This document shows, one piece after another, positions 6,316 to 11,806 of a stretch of 11,827 nucleotides of DNA. A program made the position numbers and the translations under genes. Location of the stretch: NCBI GenBank assembly GCA_026770585.1, contig MU646354.1, positions 649,984 to 661,810 on the forward strand, in the 5' to 3' direction. The notes beneath the pieces are model-generated. The model saw nothing but the letters and a program-made list of their open reading frames with translations, had not been told where the DNA came from and did no database searches. The DNA comes from Baffinella frigidus. Lineage: Eukaryota > Cryptophyceae > Cryptomonadales > Baffinellaceae. Numbering within the stretch: the first letter of the stretch is position 1; each line of letters opens with the position of its first letter.

Positions 6316-6361
6316 GGGACCCTAGGGATCTATGAATTTCCTATGGGTGGTGATTAGATGG
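6316..6361. repeat. Relic of the CCTAGGG foldback core
   Basis: CCCTAGGGATCTATGAATTT followed by CCTATGGGTGGTGATTAGATGGC aligns with 788-832 (about 33 of 42 positions by eye, one indel). The minus-strand ORF at 6354-6932 ends inside this block, so its last residues and stop may come from repeat sequence. Confidence 0.5.
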
Positions 6362-6932
6362 CGAGGTCCTGGAATCTTGCGTGGCCAGAAGGAGGGGAAG
6401 GTGTGATCAGCAAGAGGAGTGGGGCTCTCGCGCCTGGCGCGGCGAAGATGACGAGCGCGCGGCTGTGTTCGACGGCGACGAGATGGAGGATCGTGAGGGA
6501 GAGGAGGAGGAGGAGGAACGACGTGAAGAGGACCGACTTGTGCTGTGAGATGTGTTCCCGGAGGCGACGCGAGAATCGGGGCAGGCTTAGAAGCAGGTTC
6601 ATCCCCACAGCGACACCAAAACCAGCCAGCCACAGCGTAACTTGCGGCGACAGCCGCTGGTGTGGGCGGCCGGCAGGCCCCTCAGAATCCCAGTACAGCG
6701 CTCCGCCTTCGAACATATGCTTCAGCAAAATCCCGGCCCCGACCATTCGGAATGGGGAGGGGTGAAAGTCGGTCTTCCTGAATTTGGTCTCGTGGCGAGG
6801 CTCGAATTCCGGTGCAACCTCTCCCTGTCGCTCCTCCCGTGCTGCCCAACCCCCCTTGTCATCTTCTCCATCAGGCCCGGCATCGGCGTGTGAGACAGCC
6901 CAGCCCCCCAGCGGGGTCTCGGTCTCAGCCAT
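6354..6932 (-). CDS. Putative small membrane protein, 192 residues, function unknown
   Basis: This is the only open frame here with a natural protein composition. Codon choice on the minus strand is strongly C/G-ending (CTC, CTG, ATC, GTC, GCC), unlike the repeat-driven frames elsewhere. Residues 1-60 are hydrophilic and acidic (GPDGEDDKGG near 19-28). Residues 97-117 (VTLWLAGFGVAVGMNLLLSLP) and 133-154 are likely membrane spans, the second with seven leucines in a row nearly uninterrupted. Residues 159-178 are weakly hydrophobic. A basic stretch, PRFSRRLREH (118-127), separates the two spans. The ATG at 6930-6932 is the first methionine after an in-frame TGA about 18 codons upstream. The last residues overlap a dispersed repeat, so the true 3' end may be a splice junction instead. 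I do not recognise the family. It may be an exon of a larger gene or a retroposed fragment. Confidence 0.45.
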   Translation of the reverse strand: MAETETPLGGWAVSHADAGPDGEDDKGGWAAREERQGEVAPEFEPRHETKFRKTDFHPSPFRMVGAGILLKHMFEGGALYWDSEGPAGRPHQRLSPQVTLWLAGFGVAVGMNLLLSLPRFSRRLREHISQHKSVLFTSFLLLLLSLTILHLVAVEHSRALVIFAAPGARAPLLLLITPSPPSGHARFQDLAI

Positions 6933-7061
6933 CTCCGCTTCACGCCCCGAGCCACCTCCGACCCGATCTGCGCCTACAACTCAGTGGACGCTAGTTACGG
7001 CCCATGCGCTAGTCCCCATCCAGATTTAAACCAGGTGTTTCCAAACACATGGCAAAGTTGC
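6933..7061. other. Short unassigned spacer
   Basis: It separates the membrane-protein ORF from the 485-bp element. As the 5' side of the minus-strand ORF it would hold its leader or promoter, but no element is recognisable. Confidence 0.4.
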
Positions 7062-7121
7062 CTTGTGCCAAGGGGTATTTTTTTCTATGGGGGCGAATCC
7101 CCCGAGAGGACACCGGTGTGG

Positions 7122-7220
7122 AAAACGGCTCCAATTCCGGATGTTAACGTCCTTTTCAGACCTGGAATTGGAGCCAATTGGTCTCCTAAAGTCAGATAGC
7201 GCCTGGAATTGGAGCCGTTT
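7122..7220. repeat. Inverted AAAACGGCTCCAATTCCGG pair with an extra copy
   Basis: AAAACGGCTCCAATTCCGG at 7122-7140 is mirrored by CCTGGAATTGGAGCCGTTTT at 7201-7220. A second mirrored copy, CCTGGAATTGGAGCC, is at 7161-7175. Either right-hand copy could pair with the left, giving alternative hairpins. Confidence 0.85.
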
Positions 7221-7222
7221 TG

Positions 7223-7369
7223 GGGGCGGGGGCACGGATCCTTGGCGAGGGCGAGATCGCATCAAAACTTTGATTACGGTGAACACTGGCCCTCGCCGAG
7301 AGCCAGTGTTCACCGTAATCAAATGTTCGATAAAATTGAAATCGGCGACAGCATCCGTGCCCCCGCAAC
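7223..7369. repeat. Large nested palindrome with a perfect 21-bp stem
   Basis: TTGATTACGGTGAACACTGG-C at 7270-7290 is perfectly mirrored at 7302-7322 around an 11-base loop. Pairing resumes further out: AACTTT against AAATGTT, and GCGGGGGCACGGATCCT near 7226 against its mirror near 7369. The whole 147 bases could fold into one long hairpin. This may be an older foldback nested in the 485-bp element. Confidence 0.85.
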
Positions 7370-7560
7370 CTTCGAGGATCCCTGGGGCGTTCCATCAACA
7401 TCGCCCGATCTTGACCGACGGAGATCAGACTTTTAAAGCTGAAAGGTGCTGACATACAGTAGTAAACTTCATGCAAAAACTGTAGTAAGATGGGAAGAGC
7501 CATCTATTATGTTAAAACACATATCTTTCTCCCCCAGCTAAAAATACCCCTTGCTTGTGC

Positions 7561-8093
7561 CTTGCAAGGCTAAGTTGGAGCCATTTATTCGACCTTTATC
7601 CTGTAGTAAAGATTTCAAGATTTCGTCGCAGCTTGAATTTTTTTAGCAGATTCTGGAGCTGGCGGCCAAATCTCGAGGATCTGCGCTTTCAGATTTGAAA
7701 ACGGACGAAATTCAGGGGCGAAATTTGGCAAAATAAGGCCTTACACCGAACCTCCATTTATGACTTATTTATTTGGCCTTGCAAGAGGATAACCGGGTCG
7801 GCTGCTGTAGTAATTTTCAGCTAAATCAATCAGATTCGATGAATCTCTCCGTCAGCAATTTCCAGGTCCCTAGGACCTCCTACCGTAGCTCCCTACAAAT
7901 AAATCAAAAAAAGAATTTCAATCCCGGATTCTTGCACGGATCCGGGATAAGCTGCTCGTAGAGGGGTTGTGACCCTTTTCGTGATCAATTTCGTGACCAC
8001 TCTGCTGACAAAGCCTTAAGTTGATGTGTCTCAAGGAAAATTGACTTTGATGAAAAGTGGGGAGTCAATAAGGGGCGTGATCAAATTTACATG
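7561..8093. other. AT-richer unassigned stretch
   Basis: No supportable gene. GTAGTAA occurs at 7602 and 7807, each in the AT-rich setting where this word appears inside the foldback elements. CCCTAGGACCTCCTACCGTA near 7868-7887 repeats the foldback-core words. TTGACT at 8041 and AGTCAA at 8063 form a small hairpin. These look like remains of degraded elements. Confidence 0.5.
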
Positions 8094-8145
8094 GACAGGT
8101 TCTGAGCACTCCGAAAAGGGGAGTGTGACGGGCTCATAACCTGTC
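8094..8145. repeat. 52-bp nested hairpin
   Basis: GACAGGTTCTGAGC at 8094-8107 pairs with GCTCATAACCTGTC at 8132-8145 with one mismatch. Inside, CACTCC at 8107-8112 pairs with GGAGTG at 8120-8125 around GAAAAGG. It lies immediately before the first SINE-like copy. Confidence 0.75.
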
Positions 8146-8161
8146 TAAAGGAAATATTTAA

Positions 8162-8277
8162 ACGCGATCCGAAAGCAAAAATGCTTTTTATGCAGTCCTT
8201 TCTGTCAATAAGTGTCTACGGAAGGGCGTGTCGTTGGCATATGTTGGGAGAAATTAAAACCTAAAGGACCTAAAGGG
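8162..8277 (+). mobile_element. SINE-like repeat, subfamily A, copy A1
   Basis: The body runs GCGATCCGAAAGCAAAAATG, CTTTT-TGCAG, GGAAGGGCGTGTCGTTGGC, ATGTTGGGAGAAATTAAAAC, then the tail CCTAAAGGACCTAAAGG. Compared with A2 it has about 14 extra bases (near 8203-8216) before CTACGGAAGG. No target-site duplication is evident. Confidence 0.8.
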
Positions 8278-8287
8278 ATAACTCACA

Positions 8288-8454
8288 CACCCCAAGAGAA
8301 CCACCCTCTATCCCCTCTTCACGAGCCTCTGCACTGGAGAGCTAAACGCGATCTGAAAGCAAAAATGCTTTTCCTGCAGTCCTTTCTACGGAAGGGCGTG
8401 TCGTTGGCGTATGTTGGGAGAAATTAAAACCTAAAGGACCTAAAGGACCTAAAG
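8288..8454 (+). mobile_element. SINE-like repeat, subfamily A, copy A2 (long form)
   Basis: The most complete A copy: a leading part CACCCCAAGAGAACCACCCT, CTATCCCCTCTTCACGAGCC, TCTGCACTGGAGAGC, then the body and a tail of about three GGACCTAAA units. The leading part is shared with 8584 and 8937, so it belongs to the repeat. Confidence 0.85.
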
Positions 8455-8510
8455 GAAGGGCGTGTCGTTGGCATATGTTGGGAGAAATTAAAACCTAAGG
8501 GATCTACAGG
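8454..8510 (+). mobile_element. SINE-like repeat, subfamily A, truncated copy A3
   Basis: Only the second half is present, joined directly to the tail of A2 through the shared word GGAAGGG. This is consistent with a local duplication by slippage or recombination rather than a new insertion. Confidence 0.8.
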
Positions 8511-8542
8511 GAAAAAACCTCAGGATCTCTCTCGAGAGGTGA

Positions 8543-8583
8543 TTTTTTGCTTTCGGATGGCGTTGAGCTCTCCAGTGCAGAGG
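8543..8583 (-). mobile_element. Inverted SINE-like fragment pairing with copy A4
   Basis: On the minus strand it reads GCCTCTGCACTGGAGAGCTC to GATCC-like CATCCGAAAGCAAAAAA, matching the head of the A body. With 8607-8649 it forms a hairpin with arms of about 40 bases and a 23-base loop. Confidence 0.8.
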
Positions 8584-8763
8584 CACCCTTTATCCCCTCT
8601 TCACGAGCCTCTGCACTGGAGAACCAAACGCGATCCGAAAGCAAAAAAAATGTTTTTTCTGCAGATCTTTTCTACGGAAAGGCGTGTCGTTGGGCTACGT
8701 CGGGAGCATTTAAAACCTAAAGGACCTAAAGGACCTAAAAGGACGTCAAGGACCTAAATAGTA
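8584..8763 (+). mobile_element. SINE-like repeat, subfamily A, copy A4
   Basis: A long-form copy (CACCCTTTATCCCCTCTTCA onward) with an extended A-run and a tail of four to five variable units, ending GGACCTAAATAGTAC. Its upstream end is fused to an inverted fragment of the same repeat. Confidence 0.85.
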
Positions 8764-8827
8764 CACGGAAAGGCGTGCCGTTGGGCTATGTTGGGAGAAA
8801 TTAAAACCTCAAGGACCTAAATAGCAC
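8764..8827 (+). mobile_element. SINE-like repeat, subfamily A, truncated copy A5
   Basis: It carries only CGGAAAGGCGTGCCGTTGGG to the tail GGACCTAAATAGCAC. The A4 tail ends in almost the same word, which suggests A4's second half was duplicated in tandem. Confidence 0.8.
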
Positions 8828-8936
8828 TTCCAAGCTTTTGTCTGGCTGATCTCACCTCACCCCCCCACGCAATCCCTCTCACCATCTTGTGGGGTATCCG
8901 TGGTTTGAACTTCTTTACTTCAACCGTGAGATACAA

Positions 8937-9101
8937 ACACCCCAAGAGAACCACCCTCTATCCCCTCTTCACGATCCTCTACACTGGAGAGCTACATGCG
9001 ATCCGAAAGCAAAAATGCCTTCTCTGCAGATCCTTTCCATGGAAGGGCGTGTCGTTGGGGCCATGTTGGGAGAAATTAAAACCTCAAGGACCTAAAGGAT
9101 C
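8937..9101 (+). mobile_element. SINE-like repeat, subfamily A, copy A6
   Basis: A long-form copy with head CACCCCAAGAGAACCACCCT and tail CCTCAAGGACCTAAAGGATC. The sequence just upstream (GTGGTTTGAACTTCTTTACT, then TCAACCGTGAGATAC) recurs loosely at 9312-9350, so a larger segment was once duplicated. Confidence 0.85.
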
Positions 9102-9144
9102 CTCCGGTTTATCAACTTATTAAATCTCGCTCCCCCCCCCCCCC

Positions 9145-9262
9145 TCCTCTGCACCAGGGGGCCTGAATGTGATCCGAAAGGAAGCATGGCTTTTCTGCAG
9201 AACCGGTTCCGGTGTCCGCCTATGTTAGAACCTCGAAGAACCTCAAGGACCTAAAGGATCCT
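9145..9262 (+). mobile_element. SINE-like repeat, subfamily B, copy B1
   Basis: Subfamily B body: CTGCACCAGGGGGCCTGAAT, GTGATCCGAAAGGAAGCATG, GCTTTTCTGCAGAACCGGTT, CCGGTGTCCGCCTATGTT, then AACCTCGAAGAACCTCAAGG and the tail. It is preceded by a 13-base C run. It lacks the GGGAG of other B copies after ATGTT. Confidence 0.85.
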
Positions 9263-9420
9263 GAACCAACGCCCAGAGGCCTTTTAGAATCTTGCTTCCT
9301 CATCTGGGATCCGTGGTTGAAACTCTTAAACTTCAACCATGGGATACCATGAGCCTCATAAAGGCTGTCTTGGGTTCGGTGTGTGCGTGAGCATGGTAAC
9401 CAATTGGTATACCTTCACAA

Positions 9421-9511
9421 ACCCCAAGAGAACCACCCTATATGCAGATCTTTTTTACGGAAAGGCGTGTCGTTGGGCTACGTTGGGAGAAATCAAAGCC
9501 TCAAGGACCTA
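9421..9511 (+). mobile_element. SINE-like repeat, subfamily A, copy A8 with internal deletion
   Basis: The head ACCCCAAGAGAACCACCCTA jumps straight to TATGCAGATCTTTTTTACGG. About 75 bases present in A6 are missing between the two parts. Confidence 0.8.
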
Positions 9512-9870
9512 AAGGACTCCTGTCATTGTGCCGCGTGTGGCCTGGAGTGGTTTGCTGGGACGCGACGGTGTTCCCACCACTTAGCAGCCACCGACGATTT
9601 GAACTAGAATCTTATCCATTGCTGTGGAATTCCAACCGAATTTTCCCCGGATATAGGGGGGGGGGAGATCTCGGCGCCTGCTAAGTGGTTGGCGAACTTT
9701 CCGCTCCAAAGTTGACGGGTTTGTACCGCAAAACCAGCATGTCAACTTGAGGATAGTCGGTAAACCCGAGTAAGGCAGAGCGGGAAGTCCGCTTCACAGT
9801 TTGCAGCCAGGAACGCCAGGAACGTTCATCTGCCGCGCCACGTGCGATCAACACGTAGAGTGGACGTGGC
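9512..9870. other. Unassigned stretch with a 128-bp inverted-repeat unit
   Basis: No supportable gene. ACCACTTAGCAG at 9576-9587 is mirrored at 9678-9689, and pairing continues outward to GTTC/GAAC, marking a possible foldback relic at 9570-9697 that includes a poly-G run. Further right, GTTGAC and GTCAAC, and CGGGTTTGTACCG and CGGTAAACCCG, give competing small hairpins (9711-9768). Confidence 0.55.
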
Positions 9871-9970
9871 GGGGGGCCTAATGTGACCCGAAAGGAAGCA
9901 TGGCTTTTCTGCAGATAAGTTCTTGTGACCGCCTATGGTGAGAGTTCAAAGAACCTAAAGGACCTCAAGG
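9871..9970 (+). mobile_element. SINE-like repeat, subfamily B, copy B2
   Basis: GGGGGGCCTAATGTGACCCG, AAAGGAAGCATGGCTTTTCT, GCAGATAAGTTC, then CCGCCTATGGTGAGAG and the tail AACCTAAAGGACCTCAAGGG. It is more diverged in the middle than B3 and B7. No target-site duplication was seen. Confidence 0.85.
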
Positions 9971-10133
9971 GTCTGATCAACTAAATCGAGCGGTGTTGCA
10001 GGTGCCTCGCGTGTTTGCTTCTGCGGGGCAACGGGGTGTCGAGGCCGCTTTTGACGCCAACCATCTGTAAAACAATAAAATAAGATAAAATAAATCAAGC
10101 CCTCAGCTCAGTCAAACACGATGCCACGCGCTT

Positions 10134-10147
10134 GGATTGGGGGGGTA
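10134..10147 (+). repeat. 62-bp direct repeat, left copy (first half, interrupted)
   Basis: GGATTGGGGGGGTA matches 10433-10446 exactly. The rest of this copy resumes at 10265 after the foldback element. Confidence 0.9.
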
Positions 10148-10262
10148 CAGGGGTACCTTGCTCATAAGAAACAACCCCCCTAGGACCCTACAGTAGGCCT
10201 CTGCCTAGGGCCCTATGGTGGTCCTAGGGGGGGTGCTGTTTCTTATGAACGAGGTACCCCTG
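10148..10262. mobile_element. 115-bp foldback element inserted at TA, with an empty-site paralogue
   Basis: Its ends CAGGGGTACCT form inverted repeats that pair over 28 bases with two mismatches, then on through a CCCCCCTAGGACC word, so almost the whole element folds. TA lies on both sides (10146-10147 and 10263-10264). The related sequence at 10433-10492 has a single TA at the corresponding point and no element, so the insertion and the 2-bp duplication are directly visible. TA duplication with short inverted repeats is typical of MITEs moved by Tc1/mariner-type transposases. No transposase is encoded here. Confidence 0.92.
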
Positions 10263-10264
10263 TA

Positions 10265-10312
10265 TTCCTGCCTCTCGGTTCTTGGAGCCTTTGCCTCGCG
10301 GTGGCTTGAGAG
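10265..10312 (+). repeat. 62-bp direct repeat, left copy (second half)
   Basis: TTCCTGCCTCTCGGTTCTTG through GGTGGCTTGAGA aligns to 10447-10492 with a few substitutions and one small indel. Confidence 0.88.
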
Positions 10313-10325
10313 TGTGCCGCGATCT

Positions 10326-10432
10326 TCTGTACAGGGGGGCTTGATGTGATCCGAAAGGAAGCATGGCCTTTCTACAGAACAAGTTCCGGTATCCGCCTAT
10401 GTTGGGAGCTCGAAGAACCTAAAGGACCCAAA
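10326..10432 (+). mobile_element. SINE-like repeat, subfamily B, copy B3
   Basis: GGGGGGCTTGATGTGATCCG, AAAGGAAGCATGGCCTTTCT, ACAGAACAAGTTCCGG, then CGCCTATGTTGGGAGCTCGA and the tail AACCTAAAGGACCCAAA. It shares TTTCTACAGAACAAGTTCCG with B7, marking a common sub-branch. It is bracketed by the 62-bp direct repeat, whose right copy begins at its tail. Confidence 0.88.
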
Positions 10433-10492
10433 GGATTGGGGGGGTATTCCTGCCTCTTGGTTATTGGAGCCGTTGCCTCTGGTGGCTTGAGA
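10433..10492 (+). repeat. 62-bp direct repeat, right copy (empty site)
   Basis: The uninterrupted version of the sequence split by the 115-bp foldback. The left boundary of the repeat coincides with the end of the B3 tail. Confidence 0.9.
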
Positions 10493-10715
10493 AAGTTTCA
10501 TCTGCATAGGGTTGAATAGGGGGAATGACTGAGGGCATATCAATTCAATTCATCCCAATTAAACGAAACACCCCCCCAAGATCCCTGGATGTTCCGTTGA
10601 CCAGCAGGAAGGGGGAACACCGTCGGAGTCTCACTCCTCGTGCATCTCTGTGAGGACTGTCCTGGATAGGCCCGCCTCGGCAGACATTGGAGCCATTGGA
10701 TGGTGTTTCGACCAA

Positions 10716-10796
10716 ATGAAGCAGGGCTTTTTTGCAGAATCAGTTCCGGTGTCCGCCTGTGTTGGGAGCTCGAACAACCTAAATGGCCTAAAGGAC
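10716..10796 (+). mobile_element. SINE-like repeat, subfamily B, truncated copy B4
   Basis: Starts in the middle of the body (GAAGCAGGGCTTTTTTGCAG) and keeps TTCCGGTGTCCGCCTGTGTT, GGGAGCTCGAACAACC and the tail CTAAATGGCCTAAAGGACT. It is followed by CTTCTTCGGCCCCCGAATCA, a copy of the target into which B6 inserted. Confidence 0.82.
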
Positions 10797-10830
10797 TAGC
10801 TTCTTCGGCCCCCGAATCAGAGCTCACCCC

Positions 10831-10943
10831 CGCTGCACTGGGGGGCCTCATGTGATCCGAAAGGAAGCATGGCTTTTCTGCAGATAAATTCCAGTGTCCG
10901 CCTATGTTGGGAGCTCGAAGAACCTAAAAGGCCTCAAGGACTA
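10831..10943 (+). mobile_element. SINE-like repeat, subfamily B, copy B5
   Basis: CTGCACTGGGGGGCCTCATG, TGATCCGAAAGGAAGCATGG, CTTTTCTGCAGATAAATTCC and the rest of the body, with tail CCTAAAAGGCCTCAAGGACT. With the inverted copy B6 it forms a foldback with arms of about 90 bases. Confidence 0.87.
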
Positions 10944-10963
10944 GCGTCTTCGGCTCCCGAATC

Positions 10964-11054
10964 CTTTAGGTCCTTGAGGTTCTTCGAGCTCCCAACATAG
11001 GCGCACACTGGAACTTGTTCTGCAGAAAAGCCTTGCTATCTTTCGGATCACATT
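10964..11054 (-). mobile_element. SINE-like repeat, subfamily B, inverted copy B6 with target-site duplication
   Basis: On the minus strand it reads AATGTGATCCGAAAGATAGC through CCTATGTTGGGAGCTCGAAG to the tail AACCTCAAGGACCTAAAG. CCGAATC is present on both sides (10957-10963 and 11055-11061). The sequence after B4 (CCCCCGAATCAGAGCTCACC) shows a related site without the insertion. It is shortened at its 5' end compared with B5. Tail at one end, 5' shortening and a short duplication fit retroposition, as for a SINE or a LINE-mobilised fragment. Confidence 0.85.
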
Positions 11055-11061
11055 CCGAATC

Positions 11062-11302
11062 AGCGCCCACCCCTGCGTTTCCGCCCGGCGTGCACAGAAA
11101 CGTTTCGGCTGCCGTACTATGTTCCTTAAAGCTCCAATAGCTCCATCTCTCTCAAGACTGAGCACTGAGTTGCGATAGGCATCTTGCAAGAGCCGTAGAC
11201 TCAGACGGACCGTTGGTTTGAGGACACTTGGTGGCGGGTGCCATCGCTACAGGGGTATCCGGAACACCCTTGGTCGAGCCTCGGCCGGTGTCTGTTTTCA
11301 TG
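11062..11302. other. Unassigned spacer
   Basis: No repeat family member or gene is recognised here. Short open frames on the minus strand run into the antisense of B6 and are not credible. Confidence 0.45.
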
Positions 11303-11360
11303 AATTAGTACCACAGAGTTGACAAAATACGAGATTTAGTCAACGCTCTGGTACTAAATT
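11303..11360. repeat. 58-bp hairpin (AATTAGTACC...GGTACTAAATT)
   Basis: AATTAGTACCACAGAGTTGA-C at 11303-11323 pairs with the mirrored block at 11339-11360, with small bulges around CACAGAG. Too short for an autonomous element; possibly a small foldback. Confidence 0.75.
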
Positions 11361-11398
11361 AAGAACACATAGGCCCAAAATCCGGTGTGGGTTCTTAA
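11359..11398. repeat. 40-bp hairpin abutting the previous one
   Basis: TTAAGAACACA at 11359-11369 pairs imperfectly with TGTGGGTTCTTAA at 11386-11398. The first two bases are shared with the hairpin to the left, so the two would compete for pairing there. Confidence 0.65.
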
Positions 11399-11489
11399 AA
11401 TATGGGTTCTTGTAACCCAGATATCCCTGTACAGGTGCCGTGTAAGTCAAGAACGGCCAGTCTTCGTTAGATTTACTCACCACACGTGG

Positions 11490-11570
11490 CAAGGAAGCAT
11501 GGCCTTTCTACAGAACAAGTTCCGGTGTCCGCCTATGTTGGGAGCTCGAAGAACCTAAAGGACCTAAAGT
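11490..11570 (+). mobile_element. SINE-like repeat, subfamily B, 5'-truncated copy B7
   Basis: Starts at GGCAAGGAAGCATGGCCTTT and keeps the rest: CTACAGAACAAGTTCCGGTG, TCCGCCTATGTTGGGAGCTC, then AACCTAAAGGACCTAAAG. It lacks the GATCCGAAAG head. It is closest to B3. Confidence 0.87.
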
Positions 11571-11806
11571 CGCAGGGACATGTAGAGGGACATGTCAAGG
11601 CTTGGAGCCATCGATCACGTCCCCTCCACTCCTTTCAAGCAGATGGCGGTTCACAACCTTACTACCCAGACTCGTAACCTACGCCCCACAGCGGGGGAGC
11701 GGGCGGGTGTGAGCCTCGGTCGGACAGGTGACGAGCCTCAGTGGTTGACTCATGAAGGTATCTTTGGTGTGTAGAGGATAACACGCTGGCGCCTGCGCCC
11801 AGAATG
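11571..11806. other. Unassigned stretch at the right end
   Basis: GGGACATGTAGAGGGACATG near 11575-11597 is a short tandem duplication. No supportable gene was found. Confidence 0.45.

Larger units (their letters stand above)
7069..7553. mobile_element. 485-bp non-autonomous element with terminal inverted repeats
   Basis: The ends CAAGGGGTATTTTT are perfect 14-bp inverted repeats (7069-7082 and 7540-7553), followed by looser pairing into CT-GGGGG. A 7-bp duplication flanks the element. No transposase is present; the open frames inside are short and overlap palindromes. Inside are inverted GGCTCCAATTCC/GGAATTGGAGCC pairs (7122-7220) and a large palindrome (7223-7369). The right third is AT-rich with two GTAGTAA words. 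A duplication of 7-9 bp is compatible with several cut-and-paste superfamilies, and I cannot choose between them. Confidence 0.8.
7062..7560. repeat. 7-bp target-site duplication CTTGTGC
   Basis: CTTGTGC at 7062-7068 and at 7554-7560 flank the 485-bp element exactly. If the ends are shifted by one base the duplication can be read as nine bases with one mismatch, so the length is 7 to 9. Confidence 0.8.

Noticed and set aside
7122-7369. A rho-independent-type terminator or riboswitch in the strong hairpin
   Set aside because: The stem is far longer than such elements, has no following U run, and sits inside a bounded transposable element in a eukaryotic context.
8162-11570. The many 60-80 codon frames across the SINE-like copies as real small proteins
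   Set aside because: They are the same repeat read in different frames, with start positions set by chance methionines and ends set by tail length.
11486-11774. Plus-strand frames at the right end
   Set aside because: One begins in the B7 repeat body and the other has no composition or motif that sets it apart from random sequence.
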